A DNA stretch of 64,000 nt from Brachyhypopomus gauderio (GCF_052324685.1 NW_027506915.1:310001-374000); one strand, 5' to 3'. Positions 20,165 through 31,312 are shown, counted from the first letter of the stretch. Program-made: numbers and translations. The notes: generated from the sequence alone by a model not told the origin.

Positions 20165-20636
20165 TTGAACTTTACATGACCGTCAGCTCTTGAGCACCGT
20201 TCAGTCATCGTCAGGCAGGCTTTTGGATTAAGCTGAACTTCCAGCTTTACGTCTGCCTACCTGTGACTTCCTTGTCATTAATTATTTTGTCTATGTCCTT
20301 GTTAATGATGACAAAAAAAACAACAATTAAAGCCACTCAGCCTTTCCTTTCTCTCTCTCTCTATGTGACATCACAATAGATTTTCTCAAAAAGCAATTCA
20401 AATTGTTCTAACCATTGGTGGGACCAACCCGTGGCCTTTTACCATCCACGTGTCCAAAATGCAGTACGCATGCCAATGTTGTTAACAGACATACGTGTTG
20501 GTAGCTCTACATGTCCAACTGGTACAGTGTGAGGTTTCCTCTTTGGTGGACCTTAAAGAGTTGAAAAAGCCACAACCGAACTGGTATCTTTGTCAACGTC
20601 CTTGTTTCTGGATCTATGCTGCATGTGCATCAGAAT

Positions 20637-20723
20637 CCTTCGGTAGCTCAGATGGTAGAGCGGAGGACTGTAGAGGTTAAAGCAGCAATCCTTAGGCCAC
20701 CGGTTCAAATCCGGTTCGAAGGA
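20637..20723 (+). tRNA. tRNA-Tyr-GTA: tRNA-Tyr, unit 22
   Basis: No change seen. Confidence 0.96.
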
Positions 20724-20786
20724 AGCTTCTTTTTTTTCCAGGATATTACTGCCTTTAATGTCATGATGAGCAAAAAGTTTTCTGTT

Positions 20787-20858
20787 TTCCCTGACCGGGA
20801 ATCGAACCCGGGCCGCGGCGGTGAGAGCGCCGAATCCTAGCCACTAGACCATCAGGGA
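20787..20858 (-). tRNA. tRNA-Glu-CTC: tRNA-Glu, unit 22
   Basis: No change seen. Confidence 0.96.
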
Positions 20859-21062
20859 CAGCGATGTTATGCTAATGGATGAAGGCCTTTACATGAGTTC
20901 TGGCTGGCCGTTATTCATGAGTGAAGAAAGACCAGAATGTGGGTTATTCGTGACCACACCAGAACATGTGGACCTTTTTGTGTCAAGACTGTCAAATGCT
21001 TCCCATGTCAGAGGTCAAGAATATCTGGACATGTTCTGAATCACAGAGCAAGGCTAAACGTA

Positions 21063-21135
21063 GCCTGGATAGCTCAGTAGGTAGAGCATCAGACTTTTAA
21101 TCTGAGGGTCCAGGGTTCAAGTCCCTGTTCAGGCG
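21063..21135 (+). tRNA. tRNA-Lys-TTT: tRNA-Lys, unit 22, A17 variant
   Basis: C17 to A in the D loop. Confidence 0.95.
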
Positions 21136-21607
21136 TTGAACTTTACATGACCGTCAGCTCTTGAGCACCGTTCACTCATCGTCAGGCAGGCTATTGGATT
21201 AAGCTGAACTTCCAGCTTTACGTCTGCCTACCTGTGACTTCCTTGTCATTAATTCTTTTGTCTATGTCCTTGTTAATGATGACAAAAAAAACAACAATTA
21301 AAGCCACTCAGCCTTTCCTTTCTCTCTCTCTCTATGTGACATCACAATAGATTTTCTCAAAAAGCAATTCAAATTGTTCTAACCATTGGTGGGACCAACC
21401 CGTGGCCTTTTACCATCCACGTGTCCAAAATGCAGTACGCATGCCAATGTTGTTAACAGACATACGTGTTGGTAGCTCTACATGTCCAACTGGTACAGTG
21501 TGAGGTTTCCTCTTTGGTGGACCTTAAAGAGTTGAAAAAGCCACAACCGAACTGGTATCTTTGTCAACGTCCTTGTTTCTGGATCTATGCTGCATGTGCG
21601 TCAGAAT

Positions 21608-21694
21608 CCTTCGGTAGCTCAGATGGTAGAGCGGAGGACTGTAGAGGTTAAAGCAGCAATCCTTAGGCCACCGGTTCAAATCCGGTTCGAAGGA
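21608..21694 (+). tRNA. tRNA-Tyr-GTA: tRNA-Tyr, unit 23
   Basis: No change seen. Confidence 0.96.
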
Positions 21695-21757
21695 AGCTTC
21701 TTTTTTTTTCAGGATATTACTGCCTTTAATGTCATGATGAGCAAAAAGTTTTCTGTT

Positions 21758-21829
21758 TCCCCTGACCGGGAATCGAACCCGGGCCACGGCGGTGAGAGCG
21801 CCGAATCCCAGCCACTAGACCATCAGGGA
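21758..21829 (-). tRNA. tRNA-Glu-CTC: tRNA-Glu, unit 23, G72/U44/G21
   Basis: Same three changes as unit 14. Confidence 0.8.
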
Positions 21830-22033
21830 CAGCGATGTTATGCTAATGGATGAAGGCCTTTACATGAGTTCTGGCTGGCCGTTATTCATGAGTGAAGAAA
21901 GACCAGAATGTGGGTTATTCGTGACCACACCAGAACAAGTGGACCTTTTTGTGTCAAGACTGTCAAATGCTTCCCATGTCAGAGGTCAAGAATATCTGGA
22001 CATGTTCTGAATCACAGAGCAAGGCTAAACGTA

Positions 22034-22106
22034 GCCTGGATAGCTCAGTCGGTAGAGCATCAGACTTTTAATCTGAGGGTCCAGGGTTCAAGTCCCTGTT
22101 CAGGCG
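22034..22106 (+). tRNA. tRNA-Lys-TTT: tRNA-Lys, unit 23
   Basis: No change seen. Confidence 0.97.
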
Positions 22107-22578
22107 TTGAACTTTACATGACCGTCAGCTCTTGAGCACCGTTCAGTCATCGTCAGGCAGGCTTTTGGATTAAGCTGAACTTCCAGCTTTACGTCTGCCT
22201 ACCTGTGACTTCCTTGTCATTAATTATTTTGTCTATGTCCTTGTTAATGATGACAAAAAAAACAACAATTAAAGCCACTCAGCCTTTCCTTTCTCTCTCT
22301 CTCTATGTGACATCACAATAGATTTTCTCAAAAAGCAATTCAAATTGTTCTAACCATTGGTGGGACCAACCCGTGGCCTTTTACCATCCACGTGTCCAAA
22401 ATGCAGTACGCATGCCAATGTTGTTAACAGACATACGTGTTGGTAGCTCTACATGTCCAACTGGTACAGTGTGAGGTTTCCTCTTTGGTGGACCTTAAAG
22501 AGTTGAAAAAGCCACAACCGAACTGGTATCTTTGTCAACGTCCTTGTTTCTGGATCTATGCTGCATGTGCGTCAGAAT

Positions 22579-22665
22579 CCTTCGGTAGCTCATATGGTAG
22601 AGCGGAGGACTGTAGAGGTTAAAGCAGCAATCCTTAGGCCACCGGTTCAAATCCGGTTCGAAGGA
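22579..22665 (+). tRNA. tRNA-Tyr-GTA: tRNA-Tyr, unit 24, U15 variant
   Basis: G15 to T. Confidence 0.85.
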
Positions 22666-22727
22666 AGCTTCTTTTTTTCCAGGATATTACTGCCTTTAAT
22701 GTCATGATGAGCAAAAAGTTTTCTGTT

Positions 22728-22799
22728 TTCCCTGACCGGGAATCGAACCCGGGCCACGGCGGTGAGAGCGCCGAATCCTAGCCACTAGACCATCAGGGA
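22728..22799 (-). tRNA. tRNA-Glu-CTC: tRNA-Glu, unit 24, U44 variant
   Basis: C44 to U only. Confidence 0.94.
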
Positions 22800-23003
22800 C
22801 AGCGATGGAATGCTAATGAATGAAGGCTTTTACATGAGTTCTGGCTGGCCGTTATTCATGAGTGAAGAAAGACCAGAATGTGGGTTATTCGTGACCACAC
22901 CAGAACATGTGGACCTTTTTGTGTCAAGACTGTCAAATGCTTCCCATGTCAGAGGTCAAGAATATCTGGACATGTTCTGAATCACAGAGCAAGGTTAAAC
23001 GTA

Positions 23004-23076
23004 GCCTGGATAGCTCAGTCGGTAGAGCATCAGACTTTTAATCTGAGGGTCCAGGGTTCAAGTCCCTGTTCAGGCG
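23004..23076 (+). tRNA. tRNA-Lys-TTT: tRNA-Lys, unit 24
   Basis: No change seen. Confidence 0.97.
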
Positions 23077-23548
23077 TTGAACTTTACATGACCGTCAGCT
23101 CTTGAGCACCGTTCAGTCATCGTCAGGCAGGCTTTTGGATTAAGCTGAACTTCCAGCTTTACGTCTGCCTACCTGTGACTTCCTTGTCATTAATTATTTT
23201 GTCTATGTCCTTGTTAATGATGACAAAAAAAACAACAATTAAAGCCACTCAGCCTTTCCTTTCTCTCTCTCTCTATGTGACATCACAATAGATTTTCTCA
23301 AAAAGCAATTCAAATTGTTCTAACCATTGGTGGGACCAACCCGTGGCCTTTTACCATCCACGTGTCCAAAATGCAGTACGCATGCCAATGTTGTTAACAG
23401 ACATACGTGTTGGTAGCTCTACATGTCCAACTGGTACAGTGTGAGGTTTCCTCTTTGGTGGACCTTAAAGAGTTGAAAAAGCCACAACCGAACTGGTATC
23501 TTTGTCAACGTCCTTGTTTCTGGATCTATGCTGCATGTGCGTCAGAAT

Positions 23549-23635
23549 CCTTCGGTAGCTCAGATGGTAGAGCGAAGGACTGTAGAGGTTAAAGCAGCAA
23601 TCCTTAGGCCACCGGTCCAAATCCGGTTCGAAGGA
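23549..23635 (+). tRNA. tRNA-Tyr-GTA: tRNA-Tyr, unit 25, A27 and C55
   Basis: A27 as in unit 16. In addition T55 is C (GGTCCAAATCC), which removes the universal pseudouridine-55 site and alters the B box, so transcription and folding are probably reduced. Confidence 0.65.
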
Positions 23636-23698
23636 AGCTTCTTTTTTTTTCAGGATATTACTGCCTTTAATGTCATGATGAGCAAAAAGTTTTCTGTT

Positions 23699-23770
23699 TC
23701 CCCTGACCGGGAATCGAACCCGGGCCACGGCGGTGAGAGCACCGAATCCTAGCCACTAGACCATCAGGGA
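23699..23770 (-). tRNA. tRNA-Glu-CTC: tRNA-Glu, unit 25, G72/U44/U30
   Basis: U1-G72 wobble, U44, and C30 to U giving a U30-G40 wobble in the anticodon stem. Confidence 0.82.
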
Positions 23771-23974
23771 CAGCGATGTTATGCTAATGGATGAAGGCCT
23801 TTACATGAGTTCTGGCTGGCCGTTATTCATGAGTGAAGAAAGACCAGAATGTGGGTTATTCGTGACCACACCAGAACAAGTGGACCTTTTTGTGTCAAGA
23901 CTGTCAAATGCTTCCCATGTCAGAGGTCAAGAATATCTGGACATGTTCTGAATCACAGAGCAAGGCTAAACGTA

Positions 23975-24047
23975 GCCTGGATAGCTCAGTCGGTAGAGCA
24001 TCAGACTTTTAATCTGAGGGTCCAGGGTTCAAGTCCCTGTTCAGGCG
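23975..24047 (+). tRNA. tRNA-Lys-TTT: tRNA-Lys, unit 25
   Basis: No change seen. Confidence 0.97.
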
Positions 24048-24519
24048 TTGAACTTTACATGACCGTCAGCTCTTGAGCACCGTTCACTCATCGTCAGGCA
24101 GGCTTTTGGATTAAGCTGAACTTCCAGCTTTACGTCTGCCTACCTGTGACTTCCTTGTCATTAATTATTTTGTCTATGTCCTTGTTAATGATGACAAAAA
24201 AAACAACAATTAAAGCCACTCAGCCTTTCCTTTCTCTCTCTCTCTATGTGACATCACAATAGATTTTCTCAAAAAGCAATTCAAATTGTTCTAACCATTG
24301 GTGGGACCAACCCGTGGCCTTTTACCATCCACGTGTCCAAAATGCAGTACGCATGCCAATGTTGTTAACAGACATACGTGTTGGTAGCTCTACATGTCCA
24401 ACTGGTACAGTGTGAGGTTTCCTCTTTGGTGGACCTTAAAGAGTTGAAAAAGCCACAACCGAACTGGTATCTTTGTCAACGTCCTTGTTTCTGGATCTAT
24501 GCTGCATGTGCATCAGAAT

Positions 24520-24606
24520 CCTTCGGTAGCTCAGATGGTAGAGCGGAGGACTGTAGAGGTTAAAGCAGCAATCCTTAGGCCACCGGTTCAAATCCGGTTC
24601 GAAGGA
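24520..24606 (+). tRNA. tRNA-Tyr-GTA: tRNA-Tyr, unit 26
   Basis: No change seen; the flank is type D (GTGCATCAG). Confidence 0.96.
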
Positions 24607-24669
24607 AGCTTCTTTTTTTTCCAGGATATTACTGCCTTTAATGTCATGATGAGCAAAAAGTTTTCTGTT

Positions 24670-24741
24670 TTCCCTGACCGGGAATCGAACCCGGGCCGCG
24701 GCGGTGAGAGCGCCGAATCCTAGCCACTAGACCATCAGGGA
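24670..24741 (-). tRNA. tRNA-Glu-CTC: tRNA-Glu, unit 26
   Basis: No change seen; C44 is of the D kind, so the switch to type F sequence in this chimeric unit falls just after this gene. Confidence 0.96.
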
Positions 24742-24943
24742 CAGCTATGTTATGCTAATGAATGAAGGCTTTTTCATGAGTTCTGGCTGGCCGTTATTCA
24801 TGAGTGAAGAAAGACCAGAATGTGGGTTATTCGTGACCACACCAGAACATGTGGACCTTTTTGTCAAGACTGTCAAATGCTTCCCATGTCAGAGGTCAAG
24901 AATATCTGGACATGTTCTGAATCACAGAGCAAGGCTAAACGTA

Positions 24944-25016
24944 GCCTGGATAGCTCAGTCGGTAGAGCATCAGACTTTTAATCTGAGGGTCCAGGGTTCA
25001 AGTCCCTGTTCAGGCG
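24944..25016 (+). tRNA. tRNA-Lys-TTT: tRNA-Lys, unit 26
   Basis: No change seen; the flank is type F (2-bp GT deletion), and C17 is kept. Confidence 0.97.
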
Positions 25017-25488
25017 TTGAACTTTACATGACCGTCAGCTCTTGAGCACCGTTCAGTCATCGTCAGGCAGGCTATTGGATTAGGCTGAACTTCCAGCTTT
25101 ACGTCTGCCTACCTGTGACTTCCTTGTCATTAATTATTTTGTCTATGTCCTTGTTAATGATGACAAAAAAAACAACAATTAAAGCCACTCAGCCTTTCCT
25201 TTCTCTCTCTCTCTATGTGACATCACAATAGATTTTCTCAAAAAGCAATTCAAATTGTTCTAACCATTGGTGGGACCAACCCGTGGCCTTTTACCATCCA
25301 CGTGTCCAAAATGCAGTACACATGCCAATGTTGTTAACAGACATACGTGTTGGTAGCTCTACATGTCCAACTGGTACAGTGTGAGGTTTCCTCTTTGGTG
25401 GACCTTAAAGAGTTGAAAAAGCCACAACCGAACTGGTATCTTTGTCAACGTCCTTGTTTCTGGATCTATGCTGCATGTGCGTCAGAAT

Positions 25489-25575
25489 CCTTCGGTAGCT
25501 CAGATGGTAGAGCGGAGGACTGTAGAGGTTAAAGCAGCAATCCTTAGGCCACCGGTTCAAATCCGGTTCGAAGGA
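25489..25575 (+). tRNA. tRNA-Tyr-GTA: tRNA-Tyr, unit 27
   Basis: No change seen. Confidence 0.96.
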
Positions 25576-25638
25576 AGCTTCTTTTTTTTCCAGGATATTA
25601 CTGCCCTTAATGTCAAGATGAGCAAAAAGTTTTCTGTT

Positions 25639-25710
25639 TTCCCTGACCGGGAATCGAACCCGGGCCGCGGCGGTGAGAGCGCCGAATCCTAGCCACTAGA
25701 CCATCAGGGA
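25639..25710 (-). tRNA. tRNA-Glu-CTC: tRNA-Glu, unit 27
   Basis: No change seen. Confidence 0.96.
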
Positions 25711-25914
25711 CAGCGATGGAATGCTAATGAATGAAGGCTTTTACATGAGTTCTGGCTGGCCGTTATTCATGAGTGAAGAAAGACCAGAATGTGGGTTATT
25801 CGTGACCACACCAGAACATGTGGACCTTTTTGTGTCAAGACTGTCAAATGCTTCCCATGTCAGAGGTTAAGAATATCTGGACATGTTCTGAATCACAGAG
25901 CAAGGTTAAACGTA

Positions 25915-25987
25915 GCCTGGATAGCTCAGTCGGTAGAGCATCAGACTTTTAATCTGAGGGTCCAGGGTTCAAGTCCCTGTTCAGGCG
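25915..25987 (+). tRNA. tRNA-Lys-TTT: tRNA-Lys, unit 27
   Basis: No change seen. Confidence 0.97.
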
Positions 25988-26459
25988 TTGAACTTTACAT
26001 GACCGTCAGCTCTTGAGCACCGTTCAGTCATCGTCAGGCAGACTTTTGGATTAAGCTGAACTTCCAGCTTTACGTCTGCCTACCTGTGACTTCCTTGTCA
26101 TTAATTATTTTGTCTATGTCCTTGTTAATGATGACAAAAAAAACACCAATTAAAGCCACTCAGCCTTTCCTTTCTCTCTCTCTCTATGTGACATCACAAT
26201 AGATTTTCTCAAAAAGCAATTCAAATTGTTCTAACCATTGGTGGGACCAACCCGTGGCCTTTTACCATCCACGTGTCCAAAATGCAGTACGCATGCCAAT
26301 GTTGTTAACAGACATACGTGTTGGTAGCTCTACATGTCCAACTGGTACAGTGTGAGGTTTCCTCTTTGGTGGACCTTAAAGAGTTGAAAAAGCCACAACC
26401 GAACTGGTATCTTTGTCAACGTCCTTGTTTCTGGATCTATGCTGCATGTGAGTCAGGAT

Positions 26460-26546
26460 CCTTCGGTAGCTCAGATGGTAGAGCGGAGGACTGTAGAGGT
26501 TAAAGCAGCAATCCTTAGGCCACCGGTTCAAATCCGGTTCGAAGGA
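26460..26546 (+). tRNA. tRNA-Tyr-GTA: tRNA-Tyr, unit 28
   Basis: No change seen; type-H GGATCC at the 5' edge. Confidence 0.96.
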
Positions 26547-26609
26547 AGCTTCTTTTTTTTCCAGGATATTACTGCCCTTAATGTCATGATGAGCAAAAAG
26601 TTTTCTGTT

Positions 26610-26681
26610 TTCCCTGACCGGGAATCGAACCCGGGCCGCGGCGGTGAGAGCGCCGAATCCTAGCCACTAGACCATCAGGGA
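26610..26681 (-). tRNA. tRNA-Glu-CTC: tRNA-Glu, unit 28
   Basis: No change seen. Confidence 0.96.
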
Positions 26682-26885
26682 CAGCTATGTTATGCTAATG
26701 AATGAAGGCTTTTTCATGAGTTCTGGCTGGCCGTTATTCATGAGTGAAGAAAGACCAGAATGTGGGTTATTCGTGACCACACCAGAACATGTGGACCTTT
26801 TTGTGTCAAGACTGTCAAATGCTTCCCATGTCAGAGGTTAAGAATATCTGGACATGTTCTGAATCACAGAGCAAGGTTAAATGTA

Positions 26886-26958
26886 GCCTGGATAGCTCAG
26901 TCGGTAGAGCATCAGACTTTTAATCTGAGGGTCCAGGGTTCAAGTCCCTGTTCAGGCG
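26886..26958 (+). tRNA. tRNA-Lys-TTT: tRNA-Lys, unit 28
   Basis: No change seen; flank AAATGTA. Confidence 0.97.
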
Positions 26959-27430
26959 TTGAACTTTACATGACCGTCAGCTCTTGAGCACCGTTCAGTC
27001 ATCGTCAGGCAGACTTTTGGATTAAGCTGAACTTCCAGCTTTACGTCTGCCTACCTGTGACTTCCTTGTCATTAATTATTTTGTCTATGTCCTTGTTAAT
27101 GATGACAAAAAAAACACCAATTAAAGCCACTCAGCCTTTCCTTTCTCTCTCTCTCTATGTGACATCACAATAGATTTTCTCAAAAAGCAATTCAAATTGT
27201 TCTAACCATTGGTGGGACCAACCCGTGGCCTTTTACCATCCACGTGTCCAAAATGCAGTACGCATGCCAATGTTGTTAACAGACATACGTGTTGGTAGCT
27301 CTACATGTCCAACTGGTACAGTGTGAGGTTTCCTCTTTGGTGGACCTTAAAGAGTTGAAAAAGCCACAACCGAACTGGTATCTTTGTCAACGTCCTTGTT
27401 TCTGGATCTATGCTGCATGTGCGTCAGAAT

Positions 27431-27517
27431 CCTTCGGTAGCTCAGATGGTAGAGCGGAGGACTGTAGAGGTTAAAGCAGCAATCCTTAGGCCACCGGTTC
27501 AAATCCGGTTCGAAGGA
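27431..27517 (+). tRNA. tRNA-Tyr-GTA: tRNA-Tyr, unit 29
   Basis: No change seen. Confidence 0.96.
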
Positions 27518-27580
27518 AGCTTCTTTTTTTTCCAGGATATTACTGCCCTTAATGTCATGATGAGCAAAAAGTTTTCTGAT

Positions 27581-27652
27581 TTCCCTGACCGGGAATCGAA
27601 CCCGGGCCGCGGCGGTGAGAGCGCCGAATCCTAGCCACTAGACCATCAGGGA
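27581..27652 (-). tRNA. tRNA-Glu-CTC: tRNA-Glu, unit 29
   Basis: No change seen. Confidence 0.96.
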
Positions 27653-27856
27653 CAGCTATGTTATGCTAATGAATGAAGGCTTTTTCATGAGTTCTGGCTG
27701 GCCGTTATTCATGAGTGAAGAAAGACCAGAATGTGGGTTATTCGTGACCACACCAGAACATGTGGACCTTTTTGTGTCAAGACTGTCAAATGCTTCCCAT
27801 GTCAGAGGTCAAGAATATCTGGACATGTTCTGAATCACAGAGCAAGGATAAACGTA

Positions 27857-27929
27857 GCCTGGATAGCTCAGTCGGTAGAGCATCAGACTTTTAATCTGAG
27901 GGTCCAGGGTTCAAGTCCCTGTTCAGGCG
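27857..27929 (+). tRNA. tRNA-Lys-TTT: tRNA-Lys, unit 29
   Basis: No change seen; trailer has GACCATCAG, a marker shared with units 32, 35 and 37. Confidence 0.97.
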
Positions 27930-28401
27930 TTGAACTTTACATGACCATCAGCTCTTGAGCACCGTTCACTCATCGTCAGGCAGGCTATTGGATTAAGCTG
28001 AACTTCCAGCTTTACGTCTGCCTACCTGTGACTTCCTTGTCATTAATTCTTTTGTCTATGTCCTTGTTAATGATGACAAAAAAAACACCAATTAAAGCCA
28101 CTCAGCCTTTCCTTTCTCTCTCTCTCTATGTGACATCACAATAGATTTTCTCAAAAAGCAATTCAAATTGTTCTAACCATTGGTGGGACCAACCCGTGGC
28201 CTTTTACCATCCACGTGTCCAAAATGCAGTACGCATGCCAATGTTGTTAACAGACATACGTGTTGGTAGCTCTACATGTCCAACTGGTACAGTGTGAGGT
28301 TTCCTCTTTGGTGGACCTTAAAGAGTTGAAAAAGCCACAACCGAACTGGTATCTTTGTCAACGTCCTTGTTTCTGGATCTATGCTGCATGTGCGTCAGAA
28401 T

Positions 28402-28488
28402 CCTTCGGTAGCTCATATGGTAGAGCGGAGGACTGTAGAGGTTAAAGCAGCAATCCTTAGGCCACCGGTTCAAATCCGGTTCGAAGGA
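28402..28488 (+). tRNA. tRNA-Tyr-GTA: tRNA-Tyr, unit 30, U15 variant
   Basis: G15 to T. Confidence 0.85.
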
Positions 28489-28550
28489 AGCTTCTTTTTT
28501 TCCAGGATATTACTGCCTTTAATGTCATGATGAGCAAAAAGTTTTCTGTT

Positions 28551-28622
28551 TTCCCTGACCGGGAATCGAACCCGGGCCGCGGCGGTGAGAGCGCCGAATC
28601 ATAGCCACTAGACCATCAGGGA
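28551..28622 (-). tRNA. tRNA-Glu-CTC: tRNA-Glu, unit 30, U22 variant
   Basis: G22 to U in the D stem. Confidence 0.85.
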
Positions 28623-28826
28623 CAGCGATGGAATGCTAATGAATGAAGGCTTTTACATGAGTTCTGGCTGGCCGTTATTCATGAGTGAAGAAAGACCAGA
28701 ATGTGGGTTATTCGTGACCACACCAGAACATGTGGACCTTTTTGTGTCAAGACTGTCAAATGCTTCCCATGTCAGAGGTCAAGAATATCTGGACATGTTC
28801 TGAATCACAGAGCAAGGTTAAACGTA

Positions 28827-28899
28827 GCCTGGATAGCTCAGTCGGCAGAGCATCAGACTTTTAATCTGAGGGTCCAGGGTTCAAGTCCCTGTTCAGGCG
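28827..28899 (+). tRNA. tRNA-Lys-TTT: tRNA-Lys, unit 30, C20 variant
   Basis: T20 to C in the D loop. Confidence 0.93.
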
Positions 28900-29371
28900 T
28901 TGAACTTTACATGACCGTCAGCTTTTGAGCACCGTTCACTCATCGTCAGGCAGGCTTTTGGATTAAGCTGAACTTCCATCTTTACGTCTGCCTACCTGTG
29001 ACTTCCTTGTCATTAATTATTTTGTCTATGTCCTTGTTAATGATGACAAAAAAAACAACAATTAAAGCCACTCAGCCTTTCCTTTCTCTCTCTCTCTATG
29101 TGACATCACAATAGATTTTCTCAAAAAGCAATTCAAATTGTTCTAACCATTGGTGGGACCAACCCGTGGCCTTTTACCATCCACGTGTCCAAAATGCAGT
29201 ACGCATGCCAATGTTGTTAACAGACATACGTGTTGGTAGCTCTACATGTCCAACTGGTACAGTGTGAGGTTTCCTCTTTGGTGGACCTTAAAGAGTTGAA
29301 AAAGCCACAACCGAACTGGTATCTTTGTCAACGTCCTTGTTTCTGGATCTATGCTGCATGTGCGTCAGAAT

Positions 29372-29458
29372 CCTTCGGTAGCTCATATGGTAGAGCGGAG
29401 GACTGTAGAGGTTAAAGCAGCAATCCTTAGGCCACCGGTTCAAATCCGGTTCGAAGGA
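29372..29458 (+). tRNA. tRNA-Tyr-GTA: tRNA-Tyr, unit 31, U15 variant
   Basis: G15 to T. Confidence 0.85.
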
Positions 29459-29520
29459 AGCTTCTTTTTTTCCAGGATATTACTGCCTTTAATGTCATGA
29501 TGAGCAAAAAGTTTTCTGTT

Positions 29521-29592
29521 TTCCCTGACCGGGAATCAAACCCGGGCCGCGGCGGTGAGAGCGCCGAATCCTAGCCACTAGACCATCAGGGA
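29521..29592 (-). tRNA. tRNA-Glu-CTC: tRNA-Glu, unit 31, U56 variant
   Basis: C56 to U (B box GGTTTGATTCC). Loses the G19-C56 pair, so probably weakened. Confidence 0.75.
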
Positions 29593-29796
29593 CAGCGATG
29601 GAATGCTAATGAATGAAGGCTTTTACATGAGTTCTGGCTGGCCGTTATTCATGAGTGAAGAAAGACCAGAATGTGGGTTATTCGTGACCACACCAGAACA
29701 TGTGGACCTTTTTGTGTCAAGACTGTCAAATGCTTCCCATGTCAGAGGTCAAGAATATCTGGACATGTTCTGAATCACAGAGCAAGGTTAAACGTA

Positions 29797-29869
29797 GCCT
29801 GGATAGCTCAGTCGGTAGAGCATCAGACTTTTAATCTGAGGGTCCAGGGTTCAAGTCCCTGTTCAGGCG
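29797..29869 (+). tRNA. tRNA-Lys-TTT: tRNA-Lys, unit 31
   Basis: No change seen. Confidence 0.97.
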
Positions 29870-30341
29870 TTGAACTTTACATGACCGTCAGCTCTTGAGC
29901 ACCGTTCAGTCATCGTCAGGCAGGCTTTTGGATTAAGCTGAACTTCCAGCTTTACGTCTGCCTACCTGTGACTTCCTTGTCATTAATTATTTTGTCTATG
30001 TCCTTGTTAATGATGACAAAAAAAACAACAATTAAAGCCACTCAGCCTTTCCTTTCTCTCTCTCTCTATGTGACATCACAATAGATTTTCTCAAAAAGCA
30101 ATTCAAATTGTTCTAACCATTGGTGGGACCAACCCGTGGCCTTTTACCATCCACGTGTCCAAAATGCAGTACGCATGCCAATGTTGTTAACAGACATACG
30201 TGTTGGTAGCTCTACATGTCCAACTGGTACAGTGTGAGGTTTCCTCTTTGGTGGACCTTAAAGAGTTGAAAAAGCCACAACCGAACTGGTATCTTTGTCA
30301 ACGTCCTTGTTTCTGGATCTATGCTGCATGTGCGTCAGAAT

Positions 30342-30428
30342 CCTTCGGTAGCTCAGATGGTAGAGCGGAGGACTGTAGAGGTTAAAGCAGCAATCCTTAG
30401 GCCACCGGTTCAAATCCGGTTCGAAGGA
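30342..30428 (+). tRNA. tRNA-Tyr-GTA: tRNA-Tyr, unit 32
   Basis: No change seen. Last whole Tyr gene before the broken block. Confidence 0.96.
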
Positions 30429-30491
30429 AGCTTCTTTTTTTTTCAGGATATTACTGCCTTTAATGTCATGATGAGCAAAAAGTTTTCTGTT

Positions 30492-30563
30492 TCCCCTGAC
30501 CGGGAATCGAACCCGGGCCGCGGCGGTGAGAGCGCCGAATCCTAGCCACTAGACCATCAGGGA
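30492..30563 (-). tRNA. tRNA-Glu-CTC: tRNA-Glu, unit 32, G72 variant
   Basis: U1-G72 wobble, but C44 is kept; the only copy that separates these two usually linked changes. Confidence 0.92.
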
Positions 30564-30767
30564 CAGCCATGTTATGCTAATGGATGAAGGCCTTTACATG
30601 AGTTCTGGCTGGCCGTTATTCATGAGTGAAGAAAGACCAGAATGTGGGTTATTCGTGACCACACCAGAACAAGTGGACCTTTTTGTGTCAAGACTGTCAA
30701 ATGCTTCCCATGTCAGAGGTCAAGAATATCTGGACATGTTCTGAATCACAGAGCAAGGCTAAACGTA

Positions 30768-30840
30768 GCCTGGATAGCTCAGTCGGTAGAGCATCAGACT
30801 TTTAATCTGAGGGTCCAGGGTTCAAGTCCCTGTTCAGGCG
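30768..30840 (+). tRNA. tRNA-Lys-TTT: tRNA-Lys, unit 32
   Basis: No change seen. Confidence 0.97.
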
Positions 30841-31312
30841 TTGAACTTTACATGACCATCAGCTCTTGAGCACCGTTCACTCATCGTCAGGCAGGCTTTT
30901 GGATTAAGCTGAACTTCCAGCTTTACGTCTGCCTACCTGTGACTTTCTTGTCATTAATTCTTTTGTCTATGTCCTTGTTAATGATGACAAAAAAAACACC
31001 AATTAAAGCCACTCAGCCTTTCCTTTCTCTCTCTCTCTATGTGACATCACAATAGATTTTCTCAAAAAGCAATTCAAATTGTTCTAACCATTGGTGGGAC
31101 CAACCCGTGGCCTTTTACCATCCACGTGTCCAAAATGCAGTACGCATGCCAATGTTGTTAACAGACATACGTGTTGGTAGCTCTACATGTCCAACTGGTA
31201 CAGTGTGAGGTTTCCTCTTTGGTGGACCTTAAAGAGTTGAAAAAGCCACAACCGAACTGGTATCTTTGTCAACGTCCTTGTTTCTGGATCTATGCTGCAT
31301 GTGCGTCAGAAT

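Larger units (their letters stand above)
17472..27176 (+). repeat. Higher-order repeat copy 3 (units 19-28, ten units)
   Basis: Types A B C D E B' C' D/F G H. One extra C-like unit (unit 25) and a chimeric D/F unit (unit 26) separate it from copy 2. Confidence 0.85.
27177..31058 (+). repeat. Higher-order repeat copy 4, start only (units 29-32)
   Basis: Types A B B' C'' begin a fourth round, which is cut off by the block of Tyr-deficient units from 31059. Confidence 0.75.

Noticed and set aside
23549-23635. Unit 25 Tyr as a pseudogene
   Set aside because: C55 is harmful but all stems pair and the length is whole, so I kept it as a tRNA at lower confidence.
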